Assembly (NCBI RefSeq): GCF_001431665.1
Contig: NZ_LLXV01000053.1
Span: forward strand, 1-64,000
Reading direction: 5' to 3'
Origin: Stenotrophomonas beteli
Lineage (GTDB): Bacteria > Pseudomonadota > Gammaproteobacteria > Xanthomonadales > Xanthomonadaceae
Length of the DNA stretch: 64,000 nucleotides
Positions 43,945-52,556 of the stretch are shown in pieces. The notes under the pieces were generated by a model that was given only the letters and a program-made list of their open reading frames with translations, was not told the origin of the DNA and did not search any database. The translations under genes were made by a program, and so were the position numbers. The number at the start of each line of letters is the position of its first letter. The first letter of the stretch is position 1.

Positions 43945-45303
43945 ATGACTGATTTCATCGGATCGGTCTGGTGGATGATCGTCAGCCTCGGGCTGCTGGT
44001 CACCTTCCACGAATTCGGGCATTACTGGGTCGGCCGCCTGTGCGGCGTCAAGGTGCTGCGCTTCTCGGTCGGCTTCGGCCGGCCGCTGTGGTCGCGCCGC
44101 GACCGCCATGGCACCGAGTTCGCCATCGCCGCCATCCCGCTCGGCGGCTATGTGAAATTCCTCGACGAGCGCGAGGTCGAGGTCCACCCGCACGAACGCG
44201 GCCAGGCCTTCAACCACAAGACCGTGTGGCAGCGCATCGCCATCGTCGCCGCCGGCCCCCTCGCCAACCTGCTGCTGTGCATCCTGCTGCTGTGGGCGAT
44301 GTTCGTGATCGGCAAGCAGGACTATTCCCCCACCATCGGCCGCACCAGCGGCATTGCCGCCACGGCCGGCCTGTCCGGCGGCGATCGCGTGCTGCGCGTG
44401 GACGACCGCCAGGTGGTCACCCTGGGCGAGGCCAGCATGGCGCTGACCGCTGCGGCGATGGACCGCCGCGATGTGAAACTGGAAGTGCTCGATCCCGCCG
44501 ACCAGGTGCGCGTGCGCACGCTGCCGCTGTCGCAGCTGCCGGCAGGCTTCGATGAACGGCGGGTGCCGATCCTGGCCGGCCTGTACTGGCAATCGTGGCT
44601 GCAGCCGGCCCGGGTCGATTCGCTCACGCCCGATTCGGTGGTGACCGGGCTGCTGCAGCCCGGTGACCTGATCGTGGCGATCGACGGCCAGCGCATCGAC
44701 AGCGTCGACCAGGTGATCGGCGAGATCCAGGCCCTCGGCCGCGCCGGCGGCCCGGGCATGATCGAAGTCCTGCGTGGCGGCGAGCGGCTGGCGCTGGAGG
44801 TCACCCCGCGCCAGGGCAAGGACGGCAAGGGCAACCCGGTCTGGCAGATCGGCGTCGGCTTCCCTACCTCCTACAGCCCGGCCTACGACACCCTGCTGCG
44901 CTATGGCCCGCTGGACGCGGTCACCGTGGCCGTGCGCGAAACCGGCCGCCTGGCCGCCGACTCGCTCGGCATGATGGGCCGCATCATCACCGGCAAGGCC
45001 TCGCTGCAGAACGTTTCCGGGCCGGTCACCATCGCCCGGGTGGCCAATGTGTCGGCCAAGCGCGGCCTCGACTGGTTCCTGCAGTTCCTGGCCCTGCTGT
45101 CGCTCAGCCTGTGCATCATCAACCTGCTGCCGATCCCGATCTTGGACGGCGGCCACCTGCTGTATTACCTTATCGAGTTGGTCAAGGGCAGCCCGCTGAG
45201 CGAGCGTGCCATCGCCGCCGGCCAGTACATCGGCCTGGCGTTGCTGGCCGGGCTGATGGGGTTGGCGTTCTACAACGACATCCTCGGCCTGGTCCCGCGA
45301 TGA
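43945..45303 (+). CDS. rseP: Site-2 protease RseP (regulator of sigma-E protease)
   Basis: RseP (452 aa) is an inner-membrane zinc protease that cleaves anti-sigma factor RseA inside the membrane and clears signal peptides. The catalytic HEFGH is at residues 22-26; the second motif LPIPILDGGHLLYYLIELVKG is at the C-terminus. PDZ domains lie between, with LSGGDRVLRVDDRQV and LLQPGDLIVAIDGQRID as ligand-binding loops. It is followed immediately by bamA, as in most gammaproteobacteria. Confidence 0.97.
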   Translation: MTDFIGSVWWMIVSLGLLVTFHEFGHYWVGRLCGVKVLRFSVGFGRPLWSRRDRHGTEFAIAAIPLGGYVKFLDEREVEVHPHERGQAFNHKTVWQRIAIVAAGPLANLLLCILLLWAMFVIGKQDYSPTIGRTSGIAATAGLSGGDRVLRVDDRQVVTLGEASMALTAAAMDRRDVKLEVLDPADQVRVRTLPLSQLPAGFDERRVPILAGLYWQSWLQPARVDSLTPDSVVTGLLQPGDLIVAIDGQRIDSVDQVIGEIQALGRAGGPGMIEVLRGGERLALEVTPRQGKDGKGNPVWQIGVGFPTSYSPAYDTLLRYGPLDAVTVAVRETGRLAADSLGMMGRIITGKASLQNVSGPVTIARVANVSAKRGLDWFLQFLALLSLSLCIINLLPIPILDGGHLLYYLIELVKGSPLSERAIAAGQYIGLALLAGLMGLAFYNDILGLVPR

Positions 45304-45377
45304 ACTTTTCCACGTTGTTGCCGTCTACAGCGTCGGCATCCCGCACCAATGAAATCGACCTTCCTACCGGACGTGAC

Positions 45378-47741
45378 ATGACGCGACTCCCCAATCGCCG
45401 CCTGCTGGCCCTCGCCCTCGCCGCCGTCACCGGCGCCCCCGCCCTGGCCCAGGCAGCCGAGCCCTTCACTGTCAGCGACATCCGCGTCGATGGCCTGCAG
45501 CGCATCAGCTCGGGCACGGTGTTCACCTACCTGCCGGTGGAACGTGGCGAGACGGTCACCGACAGCAAGGTCGGCGAGACCATCCGCGCCCTGTACAAGA
45601 CCGGCTTCTTCGAAGACGTGCAGCTGGACCGCCAGGGCACCATCCTGGTGGTGACCGTCAAGGAACGCCCGGCGATCAACAAGCTGACCGTGACCGGCAA
45701 CAAGGACATCAAGTCCGACCAGCTGCTCAAGGGCCTGTCCGACATCGGCCTGACCGAAGGCGGCACGTTCGATCGCCTGAGCCTGGACCGCGTGACCCAG
45801 GAACTGCGCCGCCAGTACAACGACCGCGGCAAGTACAACGTCGAGATCACCCCGACGGTGAGCCCGCTGGACCGCAACCGCGTGGACATCGCCATCGCCA
45901 TCAAGGAAGGCAAGGCGGCCAAGATCCGCCATGTCAACCTGGTCGGCACCGAGAAGTACGAGAGCAAGGACATCCTGGAGACCTGGGAATCGAAGGAGCA
46001 CAACTGGGCCTCGTGGTACCGCCGCGATGACCAGTACTCCAAGGAAAAGCTGTCCGGCGACCTGGAAAAGCTCAACTCCTGGTACCTGGATCGCGGCTAT
46101 GTCGACTTCAGCATCGATTCGACCCAGGTCTCGATCAGCCCCGACAAGCGCGACATGTTCCTGACCGCCGGCGTGACCGAGGGTGCGCAGTACAAGATCT
46201 CCGAGATCAAGGTCAGCGGCGACACCATCCTCCCGCAGGAGGATGTCGAGCGCATGGTGATCCAGAAGTCCGGCGACACGTTCTCGCGTGCGCTGCTGGA
46301 GTTCAGCTCGGACACCATCACCAATTCGCTGTCCAACATCGGCTACGCGTTCGCCAAGGTGAACCCGATCCCGACCACCAACCGCGCCGAACAGACGGTG
46401 GCCATCAACATGCAGGTCGTGCCCGGCCCGCGCGTGTCGGTGCGCCGCATCCTGTTCCGTGGCAACACCCGCACCTCCGACGAAGTGATGCGTCGCGAAA
46501 TGCGCCAGTTCGAGAACAGCTGGTACTCGCAGGCCGCGATCGACCGTTCCAAGATCCGCCTGCAGCGCCTGGGCTACTTCGAGTCGGTCGAGGTCGAGAC
46601 CCCGGCGGTCAGCGGCAGCAACGACCAGGTCGACGTCGTCTACAACGTCAAGGAAACCACCTCCGGCAGCTTCGTGTTCGGCCTGGGCTACTCGCAGTCC
46701 TACGGCATGACCACCTCGGTGCAGCTGTCGCAGAACAACTTCCTCGGCGGCGGCAACCGCGTGTCGGTTGAAGCCTCGCGCAGCAGTTACCTGCAGCGTT
46801 ACGGCTTCAGCTACACCAACCCGTACTTCACCGACGACGGCGTCTCGCTGGGCTACAACCTGTCCTGGCGCGAACTGGACTACTCCGACTTCAACACCGC
46901 GCAGTACAACAGCACCAATGGTTCGGCGCAGGTGGTGTTCGGCGTGCCGCTGACCGAGACCGATACCGTCTCGCTGATGTTCGGCATCGACAGCAACCAG
47001 ATCACCACGTACGAAGGCTCGACGCCGCAGTCGATCATCGACTACATCAATGCGGTCGGTAAGCGTACCTTCCATGCCTGGCGCACCGAACTGGGCTGGG
47101 CGCGCGACTCGCGCAACGACTACTTCATGCCGACCCGCGGCACCTACCAGCGCGTGGGCCTGGAAACCACGCTGCCGGGCTCGACCATCGAGTACTACAA
47201 GCTGAACTACCAGATCAGCAAGTACTGGCCGATCATGCCGTCGCTGGTGATCAACACCCGCGCCGAAATCGGCTACGGCGATGCCTACGGCAAGGACTAC
47301 ACCCGTACGCTGACCAATCCGGATGGCACCACCCGCACCGTCACCGCCAGCGGCCTGCCGTTCTTCGAGAACTTCTACGCCGGTGGCACCAACTCGGTGC
47401 GCGGCTTCGAGGACAACACCCTCGGCCCGCGCGAAGTCACCCGTGGCTACCCCGAGGGCCAGCCGCTGGGTGGTTCGCTGAAGACCGTCGGTTCGGTGGA
47501 AGCCTACTTCCCGCGCCTGTTCGACAGCCCGTCGGCGCGCGTGTCGGCCTTCGTCGACTTCGGCAACGTGTATACCGGCGTGGACAACTTCAAGGCCAAC
47601 GAGCTGCGCGTGTCCACCGGTGTGGCCCTGCTGTGGCGCGCCCCGGTCGGCCCGATCTCGATCAGCTACGCCTTCCCGTTGAAGAAGGAAGACGATGACA
47701 AGATCGAGCGGCTGCAATTCACGTTCGGCGGCCAGTTCTAA
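45378..47741 (+). CDS. bamA: Outer-membrane assembly factor BamA
   Basis: BamA (787 aa) is the core of the BAM complex that inserts beta-barrel proteins. The signal peptide RRLLALALAAVTGAPALAQA is followed by FTVSDIRVDGLQRISSGTVFTYLPV (POTRA 1), further POTRA domains to about residue 430, then a 16-strand barrel. The barrel has the conserved VRGFEDNTLGPR loop (VRGF motif) and ends KIERLQFTFGGQF with C-terminal Phe. I chose ATG 45378 because it gives a normal signal peptide; an ATG at 45300 overlapping the rseP stop would add 26 residues. No skp gene follows. Confidence 0.96.
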   Translation: MTRLPNRRLLALALAAVTGAPALAQAAEPFTVSDIRVDGLQRISSGTVFTYLPVERGETVTDSKVGETIRALYKTGFFEDVQLDRQGTILVVTVKERPAINKLTVTGNKDIKSDQLLKGLSDIGLTEGGTFDRLSLDRVTQELRRQYNDRGKYNVEITPTVSPLDRNRVDIAIAIKEGKAAKIRHVNLVGTEKYESKDILETWESKEHNWASWYRRDDQYSKEKLSGDLEKLNSWYLDRGYVDFSIDSTQVSISPDKRDMFLTAGVTEGAQYKISEIKVSGDTILPQEDVERMVIQKSGDTFSRALLEFSSDTITNSLSNIGYAFAKVNPIPTTNRAEQTVAINMQVVPGPRVSVRRILFRGNTRTSDEVMRREMRQFENSWYSQAAIDRSKIRLQRLGYFESVEVETPAVSGSNDQVDVVYNVKETTSGSFVFGLGYSQSYGMTTSVQLSQNNFLGGGNRVSVEASRSSYLQRYGFSYTNPYFTDDGVSLGYNLSWRELDYSDFNTAQYNSTNGSAQVVFGVPLTETDTVSLMFGIDSNQITTYEGSTPQSIIDYINAVGKRTFHAWRTELGWARDSRNDYFMPTRGTYQRVGLETTLPGSTIEYYKLNYQISKYWPIMPSLVINTRAEIGYGDAYGKDYTRTLTNPDGTTRTVTASGLPFFENFYAGGTNSVRGFEDNTLGPREVTRGYPEGQPLGGSLKTVGSVEAYFPRLFDSPSARVSAFVDFGNVYTGVDNFKANELRVSTGVALLWRAPVGPISISYAFPLKKEDDDKIERLQFTFGGQF

Positions 47742-47824
47742 GAACTGACCACCGAAGGTGCGCCGCGGCTTGCTGCGCAAGCAGCGGGTCCCGACCTACC
47801 TCCTATCCCCCGCGCCATTGGCGC

Positions 47825-47847
47825 GCCCCCCTTAACAGAAGGGGGGC
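47825..47847. repeat. C6/G6 hairpin after bamA
   Basis: GCCCCCCTT and AAGGGGGGC form a perfect 9-bp stem with a 5-nt loop, without a T run. It lies 84 bp past the bamA stop. Confidence 0.7.
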
Positions 47848-47870
47848 TCTCCACCAGACGGGGCGCGAAG

Positions 47871-47899
47871 CGCCGGGCATTGCCCGGCGTTTTCGTTTT
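47871..47899 (+). terminator. Rho-independent terminator downstream of bamA
   Basis: CGCCGGGC / GCCCGGCG forms an 8-bp stem with a 3-nt loop, followed by TTTTCGTTTT. Confidence 0.85.
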
Positions 47900-47946
47900 A
47901 CTTGCTCACCACCGTTACTTCCCGCGCTCGCGTGAAATCATCTGGT

Positions 47947-48048
47947 GATGGCGCAGGGGGCTGACCAGGACCGTTGGCGCCATGGATGGCGCCATCGAGC
48001 CCCCAGGGATGGGTCTACGGCGTGTCCTGGGCAGCCCCCTGCGCCATC
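47947..48048 (+). repeat. Long hairpin element with two GGA hexaloops (copy B)
   Basis: The outer arms 47947-47970 and 48025-48048 are inverse complements over 24 bp with one mismatch. The core contains TGGCGCC-ATGGAT-GGCGCCA (47975-47994), then CCC-AGGGAT-GGG (about 48002-48013) and TCTACGGCGTG. The core matches copy A (115-222, minus strand) closely although the outer arms are unrelated in sequence. It fills most of the gap between the bamA terminator and lpxD; no gene was found in this 380-bp gap. Confidence 0.8.
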
Positions 48049-48121
48049 ACCCCGGGACATCAGGCAGGCGCCGCTTTTGACCCCGCATGACCGCAATGGC
48101 GTCACACGTTAAACTCCCGCC

Positions 48122-49144
48122 GTGAATACTCCCACCTACACCGCCCAGCAACTCGCCGAGCAGTTCGGCCTGCAGGTCCATGGCGACCCCGCCACCGCCA
48201 TCCATGGCGTGGCCACCCTCGCCCATGCCGGTCCTGGCCAGCTGACCTTCCTCGCCAATCCACGCTACCGCGCCCAGCTGGCCGGCAGCCAGGCCTCGCT
48301 GGTGGTCCTGCGTGCCGACGACGCCGAGGCCGCCCCCGGCGCCGCGCTCGTGGCCAAGGACCCCTACACCACCTTTGCCAAGATCGCCGCGCTGTTCGAC
48401 ATCGCGCCGACGCGGCCGCCGGGCATCCACCCCAGCGCCGTCATCGATCCCAGCGCCCAGGTCGCCGCCAGCGCCCACATCGGCCCGTTCGTCTCCATCG
48501 GCGCACGCAGCGTCGTGGGCGACAACTGCATCATCGGCGCCGGCAGCGTGATCGGCGAAGACTGCCGCCTGGACACGGGGTGTGAACTGATCGCGCGGGT
48601 CACCCTGGTCACCCGGGTCACGCTGGGCAAGCGCGTGCGCGTGCATCCCGGTGCCGTGCTCGGCGCCGACGGTTTCGGCCTGGCGATGGACGCTGGCAAG
48701 TGGATCAAGGTGCCGCAGCTCGGCGGCGTCCGCATCGGCGACGACTGCGAGATCGGTGCCAATACCTGCGTCGACCGTGGCGCGCTGGAAGACACCGTGC
48801 TGGACGAGGATGTGCGCCTGGACAACCTGGTGCAGATCGCCCACAACGTGCAGATCGGCGCGCACTCGGCCATCGCTGGCTGCACCGGCATCGCCGGCAG
48901 CGCCAGGATCGGCCGCTACTGCCTGCTCGGCGGCCACGTCGGCGTGGTCGGCCATCTTGAGATCTGCGACAAGGTCGTGATCACTGGCAAGTCAGTGGTG
49001 CGCAATTCCATCCATGAGCCGGGCGAGTACTCGTCCGGCACCCCGTTGACCGACAACCGCACGTGGCGCAAGAACGCCGCGCGCTTCAAGCAGCTGGACG
49101 CATTGGCTCGCCGCGTCCTGGCTGCTGGCAAGGAGAAAGAATGA
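48122..49144 (+). CDS. lpxD: UDP-3-O-acyl-glucosamine N-acyltransferase
   Basis: LpxD (340 aa) adds the second acyl chain, from acyl-ACP, in lipid A synthesis. It begins with GTG. The N-terminal uridine-binding domain (TLAHAGPGQLTFLANPRYRAQL) is followed by a left-handed beta-helix of hexapeptide repeats. The helix carries the catalytic His in VQIAHNVQIGAHSAIAGCTGIAGS. The C-terminal helix ends [18 protein letters not shown]. It overlaps fabZ by 4 bp. Confidence 0.96.
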   Translation: MNTPTYTAQQLAEQFGLQVHGDPATAIHGVATLAHAGPGQLTFLANPRYRAQLAGSQASLVVLRADDAEAAPGAALVAKDPYTTFAKIAALFDIAPTRPPGIHPSAVIDPSAQVAASAHIGPFVSIGARSVVGDNCIIGAGSVIGEDCRLDTGCELIARVTLVTRVTLGKRVRVHPGAVLGADGFGLAMDAGKWIKVPQLGGVRIGDDCEIGANTCVDRGALEDTVLDEDVRLDNLVQIAHNVQIGAHSAIAGCTGIAGSARIGRYCLLGGHVGVVGHLEICDKVVITGKSVVRNSIHEPGEYSSGTPLTDNRTWRKNAARFKQLDALARRVLAAGKEKE

Positions 49145-49599
49145 ACGACACGCTGCAGCTTCCGATCGACGTCAGCCAGATCCAGGAACTGCTTCCGCAC
49201 CGCTACCCGTTCCTGCTGGTGGACCGGGTGCTCGAGCTCGACATCGAGGCCAAGCGCATCCTCGCGCAGAAGAACGTCAGCATCAACGAGCCGTTCTTCC
49301 AGGGCCACTTCCCGGGCCGCCCGATCATGCCCGGCGTGCTGATCATCGAGGCGCTGGCGCAGGCCGGTGGCGTGATGACCCAGCTCACGCTTGGCCGCGA
49401 CTCGCAGTCCAAGCTGTTCTACATGGTCAAGGTGGAAAACGCCCGCTTCAACAAGCAGGTCGTGCCCGGCGATGTGCTGATGCTGGATGTGCAGATGAAG
49501 CGCCTGATCCGCAACATGGGCTGGTACTACGGCGAAGCCAAGGTCAACGGCGAAGTGGTCGCCTCGGCCGAGGTCATGTGCGCGGGCGCCAAGGGCTGA
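49141..49599 (+). CDS. fabZ: 3-hydroxyacyl-ACP dehydratase FabZ
   Basis: FabZ (152 aa) dehydrates 3-hydroxyacyl-ACP and competes with LpxA for hydroxymyristoyl-type substrates. The hot-dog fold has [17 protein letters not shown] and the catalytic [19 protein letters not shown] helix (His and Glu). It overlaps lpxD by ATGA, and lpxA follows after 16 bp. Confidence 0.97.
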   Translation: MNDTLQLPIDVSQIQELLPHRYPFLLVDRVLELDIEAKRILAQKNVSINEPFFQGHFPGRPIMPGVLIIEALAQAGGVMTQLTLGRDSQSKLFYMVKVENARFNKQVVPGDVLMLDVQMKRLIRNMGWYYGEAKVNGEVVASAEVMCAGAKG

Positions 49600-49615
49600 T
49601 CCACGGGAGGCAGCA

Positions 49616-50407
49616 ATGACTGACAACGCACCACGGATCCATCCCACCGCCGTCATCGATCCGGCCGCACGGCTGGCCGACGACGTCCAGGTGGGTGCCT
49701 TCACGCTGATCGGCGCCGATGTTGAAATCGGTGCCGGCACGGTGGTCGGCCCCCATTGCAGCATCCACGGTCCGACCCGGATCGGCCGCGACAACCGCTT
49801 CGTCGGCCACGCGGCCATCGGTGGCGAGCCGCAGGACAAGAAGTTCGGCGGCGAGCGTACCGAACTGGTGATCGGCGACCGCAACGTGTTCCGCGAGTTC
49901 GTCACCCTCAACCGTGGCACCGGCGGCGGCGGTGGCATCACCACCATCGGCAACGACAACTGGATGCTGGCCTACACGCACGTGGCGCACGACTGCCATG
50001 TGGGCAACTTCTGCGTGTTCTCCAACAACACCACGCTGGCCGGCCACGTGACCGTGGGCGACTACGTGATCATCAGTGGCTTTGCCGGCGCCCACCAGTT
50101 CTGCCGCATCGGCGCGCACGCCTTCCTCGGCATGGGCGCGCTGACCAATGGCGACGTGCCACCGTTCACCATGGTCGGCACCGACTCGCTCGGCCGCCCG
50201 CGTGGGATCAACAGCGAGGGCCTGAAGCGCCGTGGCTTCGATGCCGAGCGCATCTCGGCCATCAAGCGCGCTTACCGCACGCTGTATGTGGCCGGACTGC
50301 CGCTGGCCGAGGCCAAGGTGCAGCTGACCGAACAGGCGCGTGACAGCGATGACGTGAAGGCCATGCTGGACTTCATCGAGCACGCCGAGAGGCCCTTGCT
50401 GCGATGA
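49616..50407 (+). CDS. lpxA: UDP-N-acetylglucosamine O-acyltransferase
   Basis: LpxA (263 aa) starts lipid A synthesis by 3-O-acylating UDP-GlcNAc. The left-handed beta-helix has repeated hexapeptides ([20 protein letters not shown]); the catalytic His lies in [19 protein letters not shown]. The C-terminal helical part is [20 protein letters not shown]. It overlaps lpxB by 4 bp. Confidence 0.97.
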   Translation: MTDNAPRIHPTAVIDPAARLADDVQVGAFTLIGADVEIGAGTVVGPHCSIHGPTRIGRDNRFVGHAAIGGEPQDKKFGGERTELVIGDRNVFREFVTLNRGTGGGGGITTIGNDNWMLAYTHVAHDCHVGNFCVFSNNTTLAGHVTVGDYVIISGFAGAHQFCRIGAHAFLGMGALTNGDVPPFTMVGTDSLGRPRGINSEGLKRRGFDAERISAIKRAYRTLYVAGLPLAEAKVQLTEQARDSDDVKAMLDFIEHAERPLLR

Positions 50408-51663
50408 GCAGCACGCCCGGCCAGGCGCCGGCCGGCGCCGCCGTGATCCCGCTGGCCTCGATGGCCGGCAGTGTCCCCGCGCAGCGGGTGCTCAGCGAGC
50501 GCCCGTTGCGGATCGCGCTGGTGGCCGGTGAAGCCTCCGGCGATCTGCTCGGTGCGGGCCTGGTACGCGAGCTGAAGGCCCGCTTCCCGAATGCCGAATT
50601 CGCCGGCATCGGCGGCGATGCCATGCGCAGCGCCGGCTGCCAGACCTGGCACGATGCGAGCGAGCTGGCCGTGATGGGCCTGACCGAGGTACTGCGCCAT
50701 CTGCCGCGCCTGCTGAAGCTGCGCTCGGCCTTCCGCCAGCGTGCGTTGGAATGGCAGCCCGACGTGTTCATCGGCATCGATGCGCCCGACTTCAACCTGG
50801 GCATCGAGCGTTGGTTGAAGCAGCGTGGCGTACGCACCGTGCATTACGTCAGTCCATCGGTGTGGGCCTGGCGCGAAAAGCGCGCCGAGAAGATCGGCAG
50901 CAGCGCCGACCTGGTGCTGTGCCTGTTCCCGATGGAACCGCCGATCTATGCCAGGCACGGCATCGACGCGCGCTTCGTCGGTCATCCGATGGCCGACGAC
51001 ATTCCCCTGCAGGGCGACCGCGAAGCCGCACGTGCCACGCTTGGCCTGCCGGCCTCGGCCAAGGTGCTGGCGGTGTTGCCGGGCAGCCGCCTGGGCGAGA
51101 TCTCGCGCCTGGGCGAGCCCTTCTTCGAAGCCGCCTGGCAGGTCTCCGAGCGCATTCCCGGGCTGCATGTGGTGGTGCCCGCTGCCAACGCGGCCTGCCG
51201 ACGGCTGATCGAAGAACAGCTGTCGCGCTCGGCGCTGCCGGTGGCCTATTCGCATGTGCTCGACGGCCAGGCGCGCGATGCGATGATCGCCGCCGACGTG
51301 GTGGTGCTGGCGTCCGGTACCGCCACCCTGGAGGCCATGCTGGTGAAGCGCCCGATGGTGGTCGGCTACCGCGTCAACGAACTGACCTACCGCCTGGTCA
51401 AGGCACTGGGCCTGATCAAGGTCGACCGCTTCGCCCTGCCCAACATCCTGGCCGGCCAGGACCTGGCCCCGGAACTGATGCAGCATGACTGCACGCCGGA
51501 CAAGCTGGCTGCGGCCATCCAGCAGTGGTTCGACCACCCGCAGCGGGTGAGCGACCTGCAGGACACCTACGCGCGCCTGCACGAACGCCTGCGCCGCAAC
51601 GCCTCGGCACGTGCCGCCGACGCCGTGGGCGAGCTGCTGGTGCGCAACCAGGCCCAGGCATGA
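50404..51663 (+). CDS. lpxB: Lipid A disaccharide synthase
   Basis: LpxB (419 aa), a GT19 glycosyltransferase, joins lipid X and UDP-diacylglucosamine. Conserved parts are [22 protein letters not shown], the [18 protein letters not shown] segment, [20 protein letters not shown] and [24 protein letters not shown]. An N-terminal extension of about 35 residues precedes the family start. Its stop overlaps the rnhB ATG. Confidence 0.96.
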   Translation: MSSTPGQAPAGAAVIPLASMAGSVPAQRVLSERPLRIALVAGEASGDLLGAGLVRELKARFPNAEFAGIGGDAMRSAGCQTWHDASELAVMGLTEVLRHLPRLLKLRSAFRQRALEWQPDVFIGIDAPDFNLGIERWLKQRGVRTVHYVSPSVWAWREKRAEKIGSSADLVLCLFPMEPPIYARHGIDARFVGHPMADDIPLQGDREAARATLGLPASAKVLAVLPGSRLGEISRLGEPFFEAAWQVSERIPGLHVVVPAANAACRRLIEEQLSRSALPVAYSHVLDGQARDAMIAADVVVLASGTATLEAMLVKRPMVVGYRVNELTYRLVKALGLIKVDRFALPNILAGQDLAPELMQHDCTPDKLAAAIQQWFDHPQRVSDLQDTYARLHERLRRNASARAADAVGELLVRNQAQA

Positions 51664-52319
51664 GCCGCCGCCACGCCGCTGCGGCCAGCCTGGCCCTGTT
51701 CGATGCCGCCGCGGTGGTCGAGCCGGAGCGCCTGGTCGCCGGCGTCGACGAGGCCGGCCGTGGCCCGCTGGCTGGGCCGGTGGCGGTGGCGGCGGTGGTG
51801 TTCGATCCGTCCCGGCCGCGGATCAACGGCCTGGATGACTCCAAGCAGCTGACCGCGGCCCGCCGCGAGCAGTTGCATGACCGCATCATCGAGCGCGCCC
51901 TGGCCTGGCGCGTGGTGCTGGTGGACGTGGACACCATCGACCGCCTGAACATCTACCAGGCTACCCTGCAGGGCATGCGCGACGTCGTTGCAGCGGTCGC
52001 CCATGTGGCCGGCTTCGCCCGCATCGATGGCAACGTGGTGCCCAAGGGCCTGGCGCTGCCGGCGCAGGCGCTGGTCGGCGGCGACGGCATCGACCGCGCG
52101 ATCATGGCCGCCTCGATCCTGGCCAAGGTCTCGCGCGACCGTTACATGCTGGACGTGCACAGCCGCCACCCGCAGTACGGCTTCGAGCAGCACAAGGGCT
52201 ACGGAACCCCGGCCCACCTGGCCGCCCTGCGTGAACATGGTCCCTGCGCGGAGCATCGGCGCAGCTTCGCCCCGGTGCGTGAGTGCCTGGACCTGACGCA
52301 GGCGGCGGCCATCGCCTGA
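51660..52319 (+). CDS. rnhB: Ribonuclease HII
   Basis: RnhB (219 aa) cleaves RNA in RNA-DNA hybrids and excises misincorporated ribonucleotides. The DEDD site shows as [23 protein letters not shown] (first Asp-Glu), [26 protein letters not shown] with Asp and the [21 protein letters not shown] end. It is translationally coupled to lpxB (ATGA). A SMAG pair separates it from dnaE. Confidence 0.96.
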   Translation: MSRRHAAAASLALFDAAAVVEPERLVAGVDEAGRGPLAGPVAVAAVVFDPSRPRINGLDDSKQLTAARREQLHDRIIERALAWRVVLVDVDTIDRLNIYQATLQGMRDVVAAVAHVAGFARIDGNVVPKGLALPAQALVGGDGIDRAIMAASILAKVSRDRYMLDVHSRHPQYGFEQHKGYGTPAHLAALREHGPCAEHRRSFAPVRECLDLTQAAAIA

Positions 52320-52332
52320 GCCTGCTGGAGTT

Positions 52333-52389
52333 GTAGAGCCGAGCCCATGCTCGGCTGCTGTGGACAGCCGAGCATGGGCTCGGCTCTAC
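52333..52389. repeat. Pair of SMAG/REP palindromes between rnhB and dnaE
   Basis: Inverted units at 52333-52356 (GTAGAGCCGAGCCCATG) and 52365-52389 (GCCGAGCATGGGCTCGGCTC) form a large hairpin. The remaining 160 bp up to dnaE holds no gene I can support. Confidence 0.85.
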
Positions 52390-52556
52390 AGAAGGCGGCC
52401 TCCCGCACGCCTGAATCCGGCGCCACGCCGTGCCCCTGTCAAGCCTTGTGGCAACCCCCTGCCCTCGCTACCCTGACCGGGCATTCCAGCGCTTCCCGAC
52501 CCCGGCGACGAACCTCCGTCAGCACCCGGGGCCCGCGCGCTCCAACCTGGTCCGGC

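Noticed and set aside
45300-45377. Longer BamA starting at the ATG overlapping the rseP stop
   Set aside because: It would put 26 extra polar residues before an otherwise normal signal peptide.
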